Assembly (NCBI GenBank): GCA_030635865.1
Contig: DAOVYA010000153.1
Location: 1 to 5,057, forward strand
Length of the DNA: 5,057 bases
From: Gammaproteobacteria bacterium
GTDB lineage: Bacteria > Pseudomonadota > Gammaproteobacteria > UBA9214
Direction of reading: 5' to 3'
In this document: piece after piece, positions 1 through 4,756 of the stretch
How positions within the stretch are numbered: the first letter of the stretch is position 1
Layout: every line of letters starts with the position of its first letter
The notes under the pieces: model-generated
Database searches by the model: none
What the model was told of the DNA's origin: nothing
Seen by the model: only the letters and a program-made list of their open reading frames with translations
Program-made: the position numbers and the translations under genes

Positions 1-535
1 CACCCTGGCTGGTTACAGAACCGGCCATGGTCATGGCGTAGGCAGGCCTGGCCAGCTTTAAAGCAGCCAGTCGTGACGCTTGCTCAAGCGCGGCAATGGG
101 CAGCCGGCCAGAAACCATCCTGCCGAATACAGCGGTGTTTTCCATTCCCAGTGTCTCCAGTTTACGCACCAGTTGATCCACATCGCCCGCAGCCACTGCG
201 TCAATGGTGACCTTTTCATCCTTTATCCGGATCAATTTTCGCGATGACCGAAACTTGTGTTTCAAAACCCTGGCACCGCCACGCTGCCTGAAATCCCGGT
301 GTTCGTGATAGAGCATACCGAGGTCGAACCCTATCCTGGCCATCTCGCCGTCCTTGCCGACACGGTCCGGACCGGAAAATGATTCGATAGCACGTATTCC
401 GACAGGTGTGTTCCTGTCTTTGATCAAACCGGGCGGTTTAATCTTGGGGGTAAAACCGGGCGCTGCCGTCGCCGTCATGGCCATAGCCAGCACCAGTACC
501 AGTGCCAGGCTAAAAAATATCCTTATTATTTTCAT
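1..535 (-). CDS. Secreted protein, N-terminal part; resembles S8 (subtilisin-like) serine peptidases (cut by window edge)
   Basis: A minus-strand reading frame begins with ATG at 535 and stays open for 178 codons to the window edge, so the C-terminal part is missing. Residues 1-25 form a classic Sec signal peptide: K2 and R5, a hydrophobic run rich in Leu, Val and Ala, and a probable cleavage site after A24 or A25. The mature part has no cysteine. Residues 141-178 contain the stretch VSGRLPIAALEQ, then LARPAYAM and AGSVTSQG. I associate this pattern with the segment just before the catalytic domain of secreted S8 serine peptidases, but no catalytic Asp, His or Ser lies within the window, so protease activity cannot be confirmed. 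An in-frame TGA three codons before the ATG fixes the start to ATG 535 or the adjacent TTG. No strong ribosome binding site is visible. It is separated from the EEP gene by about 300 bases and is probably its own unit. Coding nature is likely; the family is moderately sure. Confidence 0.6.
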   Translation of the reverse strand, partial: MKIIRIFFSLALVLVLAMAMTATAAPGFTPKIKPPGLIKDRNTPVGIRAIESFSGPDRVGKDGEMARIGFDLGMLYHEHRDFRQRGGARVLKHKFRSSRKLIRIKDEKVTIDAVAAGDVDQLVRKLETLGMENTAVFGRMVSGRLPIAALEQASRLAALKLARPAYAMTMAGSVTSQG

Positions 536-841
536 CAAACGTCAGCCAGCGAGATTTTGTTGCAGATCCATGCACCGTATGCGCCCAATAATGTTAGCTA
601 AATCATATATATAATTTGTCTACCATGCTTCTACATCGCCCAAAGTAGGGTGTGTCCAGTATAGATGAGAGTCACCGGTGGATACATCACGGGAATCGGG
701 CAGCACTGACCACAACCCACCCGCTTGGTCGAAATTCAATTAATTTTCAACCGCTTGAGTAATACCAACAACAGCCCCCAGGTAACCTGGAAGGACTTTG
801 CCAGTGTTTCATAACGATGGTTAATGAGACCGGTACTACTC
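536..841. other. Non-coding interval between the secreted-protein gene and the EEP gene
   Basis: I see no supported gene in these 306 bases. The part nearest the secreted-protein gene (about 590-625) is AT-rich with an ATATATATA run and is the likeliest place for that gene's promoter, but I could not match a well-spaced -35/-10 pair. Small dyads are present: CACCGGTG at 673-680, an imperfect A/T palindrome at 731-748 and a near-palindrome centred on CCAGG/CCTGG at 778-790. The 7-mer CCGCTTG occurs at 721-727 and 751-757. None has a T-tract, so no intrinsic terminator for the EEP gene is evident. Just past the EEP stop, a different minus-strand frame stays open for about 30 codons to a TGA, but it has no ATG and I do not call it. 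Confidence 0.6.
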
Positions 842-1603
842 TCAGGTACCCAGCAACACCGAGTCTGGCAGAGTAATCTGCATCTCGACCGGCAAGTGAT
901 CGGAGAGGGAAAAGTTCAGGGCCTTTACGTGATCGACCCGCAAGGTTGGTGTGACGAGGATATGATCAAGATTCTGCTGAGGTCGCCAACTTGGGAAAGT
1001 ATGCATTTCATGGGTTGGCTCACGCATAAGGGTACGGTCGATCAGGTAATCCATTTCCCTGCTGTCAGAGCCACAGTTCAGATCGCCCATCAAGACAACG
1101 TGGCGGTATTCATTGACGATCTCGCTGATGTAGTCGAACTGTATCATGCGTGCACGCCGGCTCAACGCCATGTGCAGGATAAGCACCACCAGTGAATCAT
1201 GCTTTGAACCGTAGCGAATAAACAATGCACCACGCCCGGGGATCCGGCCTGGCAGGCGATGTTCAACAATTTCGGTTGGAGTAAAACGGCTGAGGACGCC
1301 GGTACTGTGACTGGCGAAACGCCCGATACGCCGGTTGGTCTGGTCATACCAGAAAGGCATACCGGACTTCTCGCTCAGGTACTGTGTCAGGTTTATATAA
1401 CCACTGCGCAAGCTGCCTGCATCGAGTTCCTGCAAACCAACAACATCATAACCCTGAACCAGGCGCGCTATACGGTCAAGATTGCTGAAGCGTTGCGCAT
1501 GGGGCAGGACGTGTTTCCAACTGTGAGTGATGTAGTGACGATAACGCCCCGTCTTGATACCAGCCTGGATATTGTAACTGAGCAACCGGATGCGTTGTCC
1601 CAT
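842..1603 (-). CDS. Endonuclease/exonuclease/phosphatase (EEP) family protein
   Basis: This 253-residue protein has the fold signatures of the EEP superfamily (the DNase I / exonuclease III / sphingomyelinase type of Mg-dependent phosphoesterases). Visible in order: LLSYNIQ with N11, the LQELD motif with metal-ligand E59, H144 in the LHM strand, GDLN with D174 and N176, LDHI at 212-215 and the terminal SDH triad at 234-236. These match the expected catalytic set, so the enzyme is probably active. The substrate (nucleic acid, phospholipid or another phosphodiester) cannot be read from sequence. No signal peptide or membrane segment is seen, so it should be cytoplasmic. I chose ATG 1603 because GGAG lies six bases upstream and the protein then starts just before the first conserved strand, as in relatives. 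An ATG at 1672 would add 23 residues without a good ribosome binding site. It lies 189 bases downstream of dsbA, and the same neighbour pair occurs in Pseudomonas. A TATACT at 1756-1751 could be a weak -10 for its own transcript, but no matching -35 is clear. Confidence 0.9.
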   Translation of the reverse strand: MGQRIRLLSYNIQAGIKTGRYRHYITHSWKHVLPHAQRFSNLDRIARLVQGYDVVGLQELDAGSLRSGYINLTQYLSEKSGMPFWYDQTNRRIGRFASHSTGVLSRFTPTEIVEHRLPGRIPGRGALFIRYGSKHDSLVVLILHMALSRRARMIQFDYISEIVNEYRHVVLMGDLNCGSDSREMDYLIDRTLMREPTHEMHTFPSWRPQQNLDHILVTPTLRVDHVKALNFSLSDHLPVEMQITLPDSVLLGT

Positions 1604-1609
1604 ATGAAA

Positions 1610-1613
1610 CTCC
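1610..1613 (-). promoter_or_regulatory. Ribosome binding site deciding the EEP start
   Basis: GGAG on the minus strand, six bases before ATG 1603. The upstream ATG at 1672 has no comparable purine-rich motif. This supports the shorter 253-residue product. Confidence 0.6.
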
Positions 1614-1792
1614 GTATCGGACGGTGCCCGAAATTCGGAAAACTGCTGTGCTGAAGTAGCTTGATCAGGCATACAAGGGTTTCTATTTCCTCTACCAGGT
1701 TAATTAAATTTCGGTAACAACGGGTCAATCCATGGCTCCCGCCAACTACAAGTATACTCGGCAGAGCCCCTTTTATCTTCAGGAAACCCGGC

Positions 1793-2419
1793 TTAATTGC
1801 GCTCCTGCTCAATAAGGTAATTCACGACCTTGATTGCGTTCTTGCTGCCTCGCGCCATGCCCAGGCCGGTTCTGTACTTGCCATTTACAACGAGCGTCGG
1901 TACACCGGTAATCGCATAACGCCTCGACATCTGTTTTGCGTTGTTGATTTTTACATTCATGGCAAACGAGTTGATGGTACTTTTGAATTCCTCGGCAGAA
2001 ACACCCTGTTCAACAAAGAAGTCCTGCAGTGCCGCTTCATCTGTGATTTTCCTGTTTTCCTTGTTAATGACTTCAAACAGTGTGTCATGTGTCTTGTCGA
2101 GCACTCCGAGCAGTTCCGCCGTGTAATAGGCCTTCGCCAGCAACTCCCAGCGCTTGGAGACAATTCCCGGGATGCGAACAAATTCCACATCATCCGGCTT
2201 GCTGGCCAGCCATTCCTGTATATAGGGTTCCAGTTGATAACAGTGCGAACAGCCGTACCAGAATAATTCCACCACTTCGATTTTATCGCCGGTTGACGTC
2301 GGCTGTGGATTGGACAGCTCAATATAATCCTGGCCTTGCGTAAAACCTTCTGCACTTGCCGAAATTGAAACAAACATCGGTATCAGCAGGGCAACGACCC
2401 ATCTTGTTACAGTTTTCAT
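1793..2419 (-). CDS. dsbA: Periplasmic thiol:disulfide oxidoreductase DsbA
   Basis: DsbA introduces disulfide bonds into exported proteins in the periplasm and is normally reoxidised by the membrane protein DsbB, whose gene is not in this window. The 208-residue product is full length for the family. Residues 1-23 are a Sec signal peptide ending ASA before E24. The thioredoxin-fold strand leads into FWYGCSHC, with redox cysteines C57 and C60. The dipeptide between them is Ser-His where E. coli DsbA has Pro-His, so the redox potential may differ slightly. A helical insertion of roughly residues 85-150 follows, then the cis-proline loop TGVPT with P174, and the last strand and helix. There are no other cysteines. 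The start is well supported: ATG 2419 is preceded by GGAG eight bases upstream. The gene sits between cytochrome c4 and the EEP gene on the same strand. The 355-base gap upstream suggests a promoter of its own, although I found no convincing one. Confidence 0.96.
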   Translation of the reverse strand: MKTVTRWVVALLIPMFVSISASAEGFTQGQDYIELSNPQPTSTGDKIEVVELFWYGCSHCYQLEPYIQEWLASKPDDVEFVRIPGIVSKRWELLAKAYYTAELLGVLDKTHDTLFEVINKENRKITDEAALQDFFVEQGVSAEEFKSTINSFAMNVKINNAKQMSRRYAITGVPTLVVNGKYRTGLGMARGSKNAIKVVNYLIEQERN

Positions 2420-2427
2420 AGAAATAA

Positions 2428-2431
2428 CTCC
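2428..2431 (-). promoter_or_regulatory. Ribosome binding site of dsbA
   Basis: GGAG (in context TGGAG) on the minus strand, eight bases before the dsbA ATG at 2419. It confirms that start, which also gives a complete signal peptide. Confidence 0.6.
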
Positions 2432-2737
2432 ATATTAATTGTAGCTATGGGAACCTCAGGTGATTTCGTGCATTTCATCATTGCGAACCTGACAAAGCAA
2501 TCCTTGTCATGCAGTCCAGTGGACCAGATATATTCAGATGTTTTTGAGCTGGACACACACGGGCGAAACGTAGCTAGTAATCGCACCAATGGCATTGGTT
2601 GCAGCATTAAAGAAGTGGCTATCCTGCCCGGTAATATCTTGTGAAGGGTCGACACCACTTTCCCTCAAAAGTTCCGCACATACTCGCCAGCATGGTCTGC
2701 AATGCTTTATATGCAGGTATCGGGGCCGGCGGACATG

Positions 2738-2762
2738 TACACCCCGTGGTAACAGGGGTGTA
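2738..2762 (-). terminator. Stem-loop just after the cytochrome c4 stop
   Basis: A perfect 8-base inverted repeat (TACACCCC / GGGGTGTA) with a 9-base loop lies 12 bases past the cytochrome c4 stop codon. On the minus strand it is followed by a GC-rich stretch, not a T-run, so it is not a canonical intrinsic terminator. It could instead protect the 3' end of the mRNA or work with Rho. Confidence 0.4.
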
Positions 2763-2774
2763 AGCGCGGTATGT

Positions 2775-3386
2775 TCAGTGCAGCCCCTGGATGTAACTGG
2801 CTACGGCGCGGATTTCCCTGTTGGTCATGCGGGCCGAGAGAATCTGCATCATCTTTTTGGCATTTTCGTTTACCCGCTTACCCTCGGCGAAACCATGTAA
2901 CTGGAGTTCTACATACTGTGCATGCTGTCCACGCAATGCCGGGTACAATGCGGCAGGATTACCCGCACCTCTCGGGCCATGACAACCCATGCAGGGTGCA
3001 ATACCACTCTCGGCATTACCGCTACGGTAGATCTTTTCGCCCAAATCCACCTGTTTGGGATCAGCTGCGCCTGTATTGACTTTCTGACTCGCATAATAAG
3101 CGGCGACATCTTCACGTCCCTGCGCATCCAGTACATTTGCCATCGGTTTCATGGTGGCATTCTCGCGCTCACCGTCTTCAAAGAATTCCAGTTGTTTTAC
3201 GAGGTAGTCTGCATGCTGACCAGCCAGCTTTGGCCACGCCGGATTAACGCTGTTGCCATCCGGACCATGACATGCTGCACACTGTCCAGCCTTGGCCTTG
3301 CCGGCCACCGGGTCACCTGCAGCCTGTGCCTGTCCCGTTGCAATAGAGGTGAGCAAAATAGTTGATATAACCAGCCAATTCTTCAT
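2775..3386 (-). CDS. Diheme cytochrome c4, periplasmic
   Basis: Cytochrome c4 is a two-domain, two-heme electron carrier at the periplasmic face of the inner membrane that passes electrons toward terminal oxidases. The 203-residue product has the usual family length. Residues 1-23 are a Sec signal peptide (charged K2, hydrophobic core, AQAA before G24). Heme 1 is attached at C36/C39 with axial H40 (CAACH); heme 2 at C132/C135 with axial H136 (CMGCH). Distal Met ligands are most likely M79 or M82 for heme 1 and M179 or M180 for heme 2. Each heme site is followed by the paired motifs KLAGQH (53-58) and ALRGQH (150-155), reflecting the internal duplication typical of this family. An AGGAG about ten bases before ATG 3386 supports the start. 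It is divergent from engB, has a strong promoter at 3482-3510, and lies upstream of dsbA on the same strand. A stem-loop follows its stop codon. Confidence 0.94.
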   Translation of the reverse strand: MKNWLVISTILLTSIATGQAQAAGDPVAGKAKAGQCAACHGPDGNSVNPAWPKLAGQHADYLVKQLEFFEDGERENATMKPMANVLDAQGREDVAAYYASQKVNTGAADPKQVDLGEKIYRSGNAESGIAPCMGCHGPRGAGNPAALYPALRGQHAQYVELQLHGFAEGKRVNENAKKMMQILSARMTNREIRAVASYIQGLH

Positions 3387-3420
3387 TTCAGACCTGCTCC
3401 TGTAGCGCCCTGCCGGTATG

Positions 3421-3450
3421 CTGACAGGTGTTGCGATGTGTCGGTAGAAT
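3421..3450 (+). promoter_or_regulatory. Predicted sigma70 promoter for engB
   Basis: CTGACA (3421-3426) and TAGAAT (3445-3450) each match five of six consensus bases and are 18 bases apart. Transcription would start near 3457, about 120 bases before the engB start I prefer. The site lies inside the leader of the opposing cytochrome c4 transcript. Confidence 0.5.
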
Positions 3451-3495
3451 ACCCGCCTGCGTGGCGGCGAAAAGGGCTCTTTTTATACCCGCCTG
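3449..3495 (+). repeat. 11-base direct repeat overlapping both -10 boxes
   Basis: ATACCCGCCTG occurs at 3449-3459 and again at 3485-3495, 36 bases apart. The first copy begins inside the engB -10 box and the second inside the cytochrome c4 -10 box. It could be a shared binding site for a regulator, or chance. Confidence 0.45.
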
Positions 3496-3510
3496 AGCGT
3501 AAGGGGTCAA
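3482..3510 (-). promoter_or_regulatory. Predicted sigma70 promoter for cytochrome c4
   Basis: On the minus strand, TTGACC (3510-3505) and TATAAA (3487-3482) are separated by the optimal 17 bases, each matching five of six consensus positions. Transcription would start near 3476 and give a leader of about 90 bases. It faces the engB promoter, so the two transcripts overlap over roughly 3457-3476, where a 5-base GC stem (CCGCC/GGCGG, 3453-3467) also lies. Confidence 0.6.
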
Positions 3511-3574
3511 CACAGCAATGCGGGACAAGATACTTCCAAAGAGACGCTGGGTCGCGTCTAATGCCACGCCAGTC

Positions 3575-4186
3575 ATGAAGAATCATTATCAACAGACCGT
3601 ATTTATCCTCGGCACGCCCGATTCGCGTCACGCACCGGCTGATAAGGGGGCTGAGGTGGCCTTCGCCGGCCGCTCCAATGCAGGAAAATCCAGTGCACTC
3701 AATGTGATAACCGGCCAACGGTCACTGGCGCGCATCAGCAAGGCTCCGGGCCGTACCCGTGAAATCAATTTTTTCCAGGTCCGCGACCAGTTGAGGCTGG
3801 TCGACCTGCCCGGCTATGGCTACGCCAAGGTCTCCAAGTCAATGAAAGGCCAGTGGCAACGCAATATCGCCCGCTACCTGGAAACCCGCCAATCACTCTG
3901 CGGCGTCATCCTGTTAATGGATATACGCCACCCGTTCAAGGACACCGACCAGCAAGTGCTCAGCTGGTGCCATGCAGCCGAATTACCGACCCATGTACTG
4001 CTTACCAAGGCCGACAAGCTAAAACGGGGCCCGGCCAAAACCGCCTTGTTACAGGCCCGCAAGCAATTGCCGCAGTGGCATCCGCAGGCTTCTGTACAAC
4101 TGTTCTCGGCCCACACCCGGGAAGGCAATGAAGCGGTCCAGCAGGTATTGGACCAGTGGCTGGGGTTGGCTGAGAACAGTTCCTGA
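3575..4186 (+). CDS. engB: Ribosome biogenesis GTP-binding protein EngB (YsxC/YihA)
   Basis: EngB is a small TrmE-Era-EngA-type GTPase needed for late assembly of the large ribosomal subunit; it acts in the cytoplasm. All G motifs are present in the 203-residue product: G1 GRSNAGKS at 32-39 with K38 and S39, the G2 region PGRT with T61, G3 DLPG at 77-80 in the family hallmark DLPGYGYA, G4 TKAD at 144-147 and G5 SAHT near 178-181. The opening YQQ..F then RH matches the N-terminus of E. coli EngB, so I chose ATG 3575, which gives the usual length. An upstream ATG at 3518 would add 19 unmatched residues; it has AAGGGG about 11 bases before it, whereas 3575 has no clear ribosome binding site, so the longer form is possible. 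The gene is divergent from cytochrome c4 and convergent with a predicted small RNA whose terminator starts about 140 bases downstream. No plus-strand intrinsic terminator is clear. Confidence 0.95.
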   Translation: MKNHYQQTVFILGTPDSRHAPADKGAEVAFAGRSNAGKSSALNVITGQRSLARISKAPGRTREINFFQVRDQLRLVDLPGYGYAKVSKSMKGQWQRNIARYLETRQSLCGVILLMDIRHPFKDTDQQVLSWCHAAELPTHVLLTKADKLKRGPAKTALLQARKQLPQWHPQASVQLFSAHTREGNEAVQQVLDQWLGLAENSS

Positions 4187-4324
4187 TCAGCGGGTTGTTA
4201 TGACTATGCCTCGGCGACCGGGCACTCATGAGGAACGAACATGTTCTACAACTATCGTGAGTTTTCAGTATTTATATTGGTAATTGACAACATTTATCTG
4301 CTTTTAGATTAAAGAAACCGACAT
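4187..4324. other. Spacer between engB and the convergent RNA locus
   Basis: No gene is visible. It contains a perfect TTGACA at 4284-4289 on the plus strand with only poor -10 candidates downstream (GATTAA at spacing 17, TAGATT at spacing 15), so a plus-strand promoter reading into the RNA locus is possible but weak. A 10-base palindrome GAACATGTTC lies at 4237-4246. Confidence 0.35.
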
Positions 4325-4363
4325 AAAAAAACCCCGGCATCAGGGAAAGAATAGCCGGGGTTT
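4325..4363 (-). terminator. Strong intrinsic terminator, minus strand
   Basis: A perfect 10-base stem (AAACCCCGGC at 4329-4338 with GCCGGGGTTT at 4354-4363) and a 15-base loop are followed on the minus strand by seven consecutive Ts (4331-4325). On the plus strand the stem is followed by only TTTC, so termination should be largely one-directional, ending RNA that converges on engB. Confidence 0.85.
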
Positions 4364-4364
4364 C

Positions 4365-4391
4365 AAAAACACCCGGTTCTGGAGAACCGGG
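4365..4391 (-). terminator. Second, upstream intrinsic terminator on the minus strand
   Basis: A perfect inverted repeat of nine bases (CCCGGTTCT at 4372-4380, AGAACCGGG at 4383-4391), likely folding as eight pairs with a 4-base loop, is followed on the minus strand by TGTTTTTG. It would stop part of the transcription about 40 bases before the main terminator, giving a shorter RNA of about 75 nt. Confidence 0.6.
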
Positions 4392-4444
4392 CTGGAGGAT
4401 GGATTACCCAGGGAGGGGGGTGAATCCAACGTCTCCGTACTTAA

Positions 4445-4471
4445 TGTGACCCCGTTGCCCCAAAAAGGTTC
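4445..4471 (-). promoter_or_regulatory. Possible extracytoplasmic-stress (sigmaE/AlgU-like) promoter for the small RNA
   Basis: On the minus strand GAACCT (4471-4466) and TCACA (4449-4445) lie 16 bases apart. The GAAC core and a TC-starting -10 at this spacing resemble sigmaE-type promoters (GGAACTT ... TCTGA/TCAAA), but neither element matches fully. ErsA of P. aeruginosa is controlled by the related sigma22, which is why I record it. This is a weak call. Confidence 0.28.
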
Positions 4472-4473
4472 AC

Positions 4474-4538
4474 GATGATCCAGGATTCCCTGCAGACCTT
4501 TGCTGACAGTCCTGAAGACACAACAGGCTTGGATCATC
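4474..4538. repeat. Inverted repeat upstream of the small RNA
   Basis: GATGATCCA at 4474-4482 pairs with TGGATCATC at 4530-4538 (nine bases, perfect). Inside, CAGGATT (4481-4487) can pair with AGTCCTG (4508-4514) with one G-U pair. The fold suggests that transcription may begin further upstream and that this is a second structured domain of a longer RNA. Confidence 0.5.
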
Positions 4539-4584
4539 ACTTCACTTCTTAAGTAGATATTAGTGAGCACTTTAATATTTGTGA

Positions 4585-4614
4585 ATTATATATATACAGT
4601 TATAAATAATTGAA
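4585..4614 (-). promoter_or_regulatory. Alternative sigma70-type promoter for a longer minus-strand RNA
   Basis: In an AT-rich tract the minus strand has TATAAT (4590-4585), a perfect -10, with TTCAAT (4614-4609) 18 bases upstream. The -35 is poor and TA-rich DNA gives such matches by chance. If used, it would produce an RNA of about 250 nt covering the inverted repeat at 4474-4538 and both terminators. Confidence 0.3.
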
Positions 4615-4650
4615 ATATTTGCTGGTTTACATTCATATACATTGAATATT

Positions 4651-4746
4651 TCTCTCGCCAAGACGCAGAGCTCGCAAAGTAAAACCACCACTATAAAGGC
4701 AAATTAATAATTCATTCCTGGCGCCTTTGCGCCTTTGCGAAAGTAT
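4651..4746. repeat. MITE-like imperfect inverted repeat
   Basis: The left arm, about 4651-4679 (TCTCTCGCCAAGACGCAGAG, then CTCGCAAAG), and the right arm, about 4717-4746 (containing GCGCCTTT twice at 4721-4736), are imperfect reverse complements enclosing about 40 AT-rich bases. Repeats with this CGCAAAG/CTTTGCG theme are widespread as short interspersed elements in environmental bacteria, as far as I recall. No coding sequence is inside. Confidence 0.55.
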
Positions 4747-4756
4747 TTTTTTGAAT

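Larger units (their letters stand above)
2420..2774. other. Non-coding interval between cytochrome c4 and dsbA, with several dyads
   Basis: These 355 bases hold no gene I can support. They contain three inverted repeats besides the stem-loop at 2738-2762. TGACAA at 2490-2495 pairs with TTGTCA at 2504-2509. GTCCA/TGGAC at 2514-2524 is a short dyad. The best is a 15-base dyad ACCAATG-G-CATTGGT at 2585-2599, which looks like an operator half-site pair about 165 bases upstream of dsbA. A TACAAT hexamer at 2443-2438 is too close to the dsbA ribosome binding site to be a convincing -10. One minus-strand frame is open from 2908 to 2534, partly inside the cytochrome gene, but it lacks an ATG. Confidence 0.55.
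4325..4438 (-). ncRNA. Candidate small RNA at the Spot 42/ErsA position next to engB
   Basis: The minus strand here carries three successive hairpins and no credible protein. From the predicted 5' end near 4438 they are: a hairpin at 4427-4401 (GGATT and ACCC paired with GGGT and AATCC, one bulged C) whose loop is CCCTCCCT; a 9-base stem at 4391-4372; and the final terminator stem at 4363-4329 whose loop contains TTCTTTCCCT. C/U-rich loops of this kind are typical of sRNA seed regions that pair with Shine-Dalgarno sequences. The length of about 114 nt is close to Spot 42 (109 nt). In E. coli and P. aeruginosa an sRNA (Spot 42, ErsA) lies between engB and polA; here the RNA is likewise convergent with the 3' end of engB. 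I see no clear sequence identity with Spot 42, so the relation rests on position and architecture. The 5' end is inferred from a weak promoter match and could lie further upstream, near 4578. Confidence 0.5.

Noticed and set aside
824..1195. A 123-codon plus-strand frame opposite the EEP gene
   Set aside because: It is antisense to a gene with complete EEP motifs and has no ribosome binding site or family signature of its own.
2589..2900. A 103-codon plus-strand frame overlapping the end of the cytochrome c4 gene
   Set aside because: Its second half is antisense to the heme-2 domain and the first half lacks protein character; it is a shadow frame.
4237..4246. GAACATGTTC palindrome as a LexA box
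   Set aside because: The Gram-positive LexA site needs GAAC and GTTC four bases apart; here only two separate them, and gammaproteobacterial LexA uses CTGT...ACAG. Treated as chance.
4340..4570. A 76-codon minus-strand frame running through the hairpins and ending in the terminator loop
   Set aside because: It reads through two terminator stems, its composition is not protein-like and no good ribosome binding site precedes it; the region is better explained as structured RNA.
4325..4580. 6S RNA or CsrB-type RNA on the minus strand
   Set aside because: I could not find the conserved 6S closing stem and bubble, and on the minus strand the loops are C/U-rich, not GGA-rich as CsrB requires.
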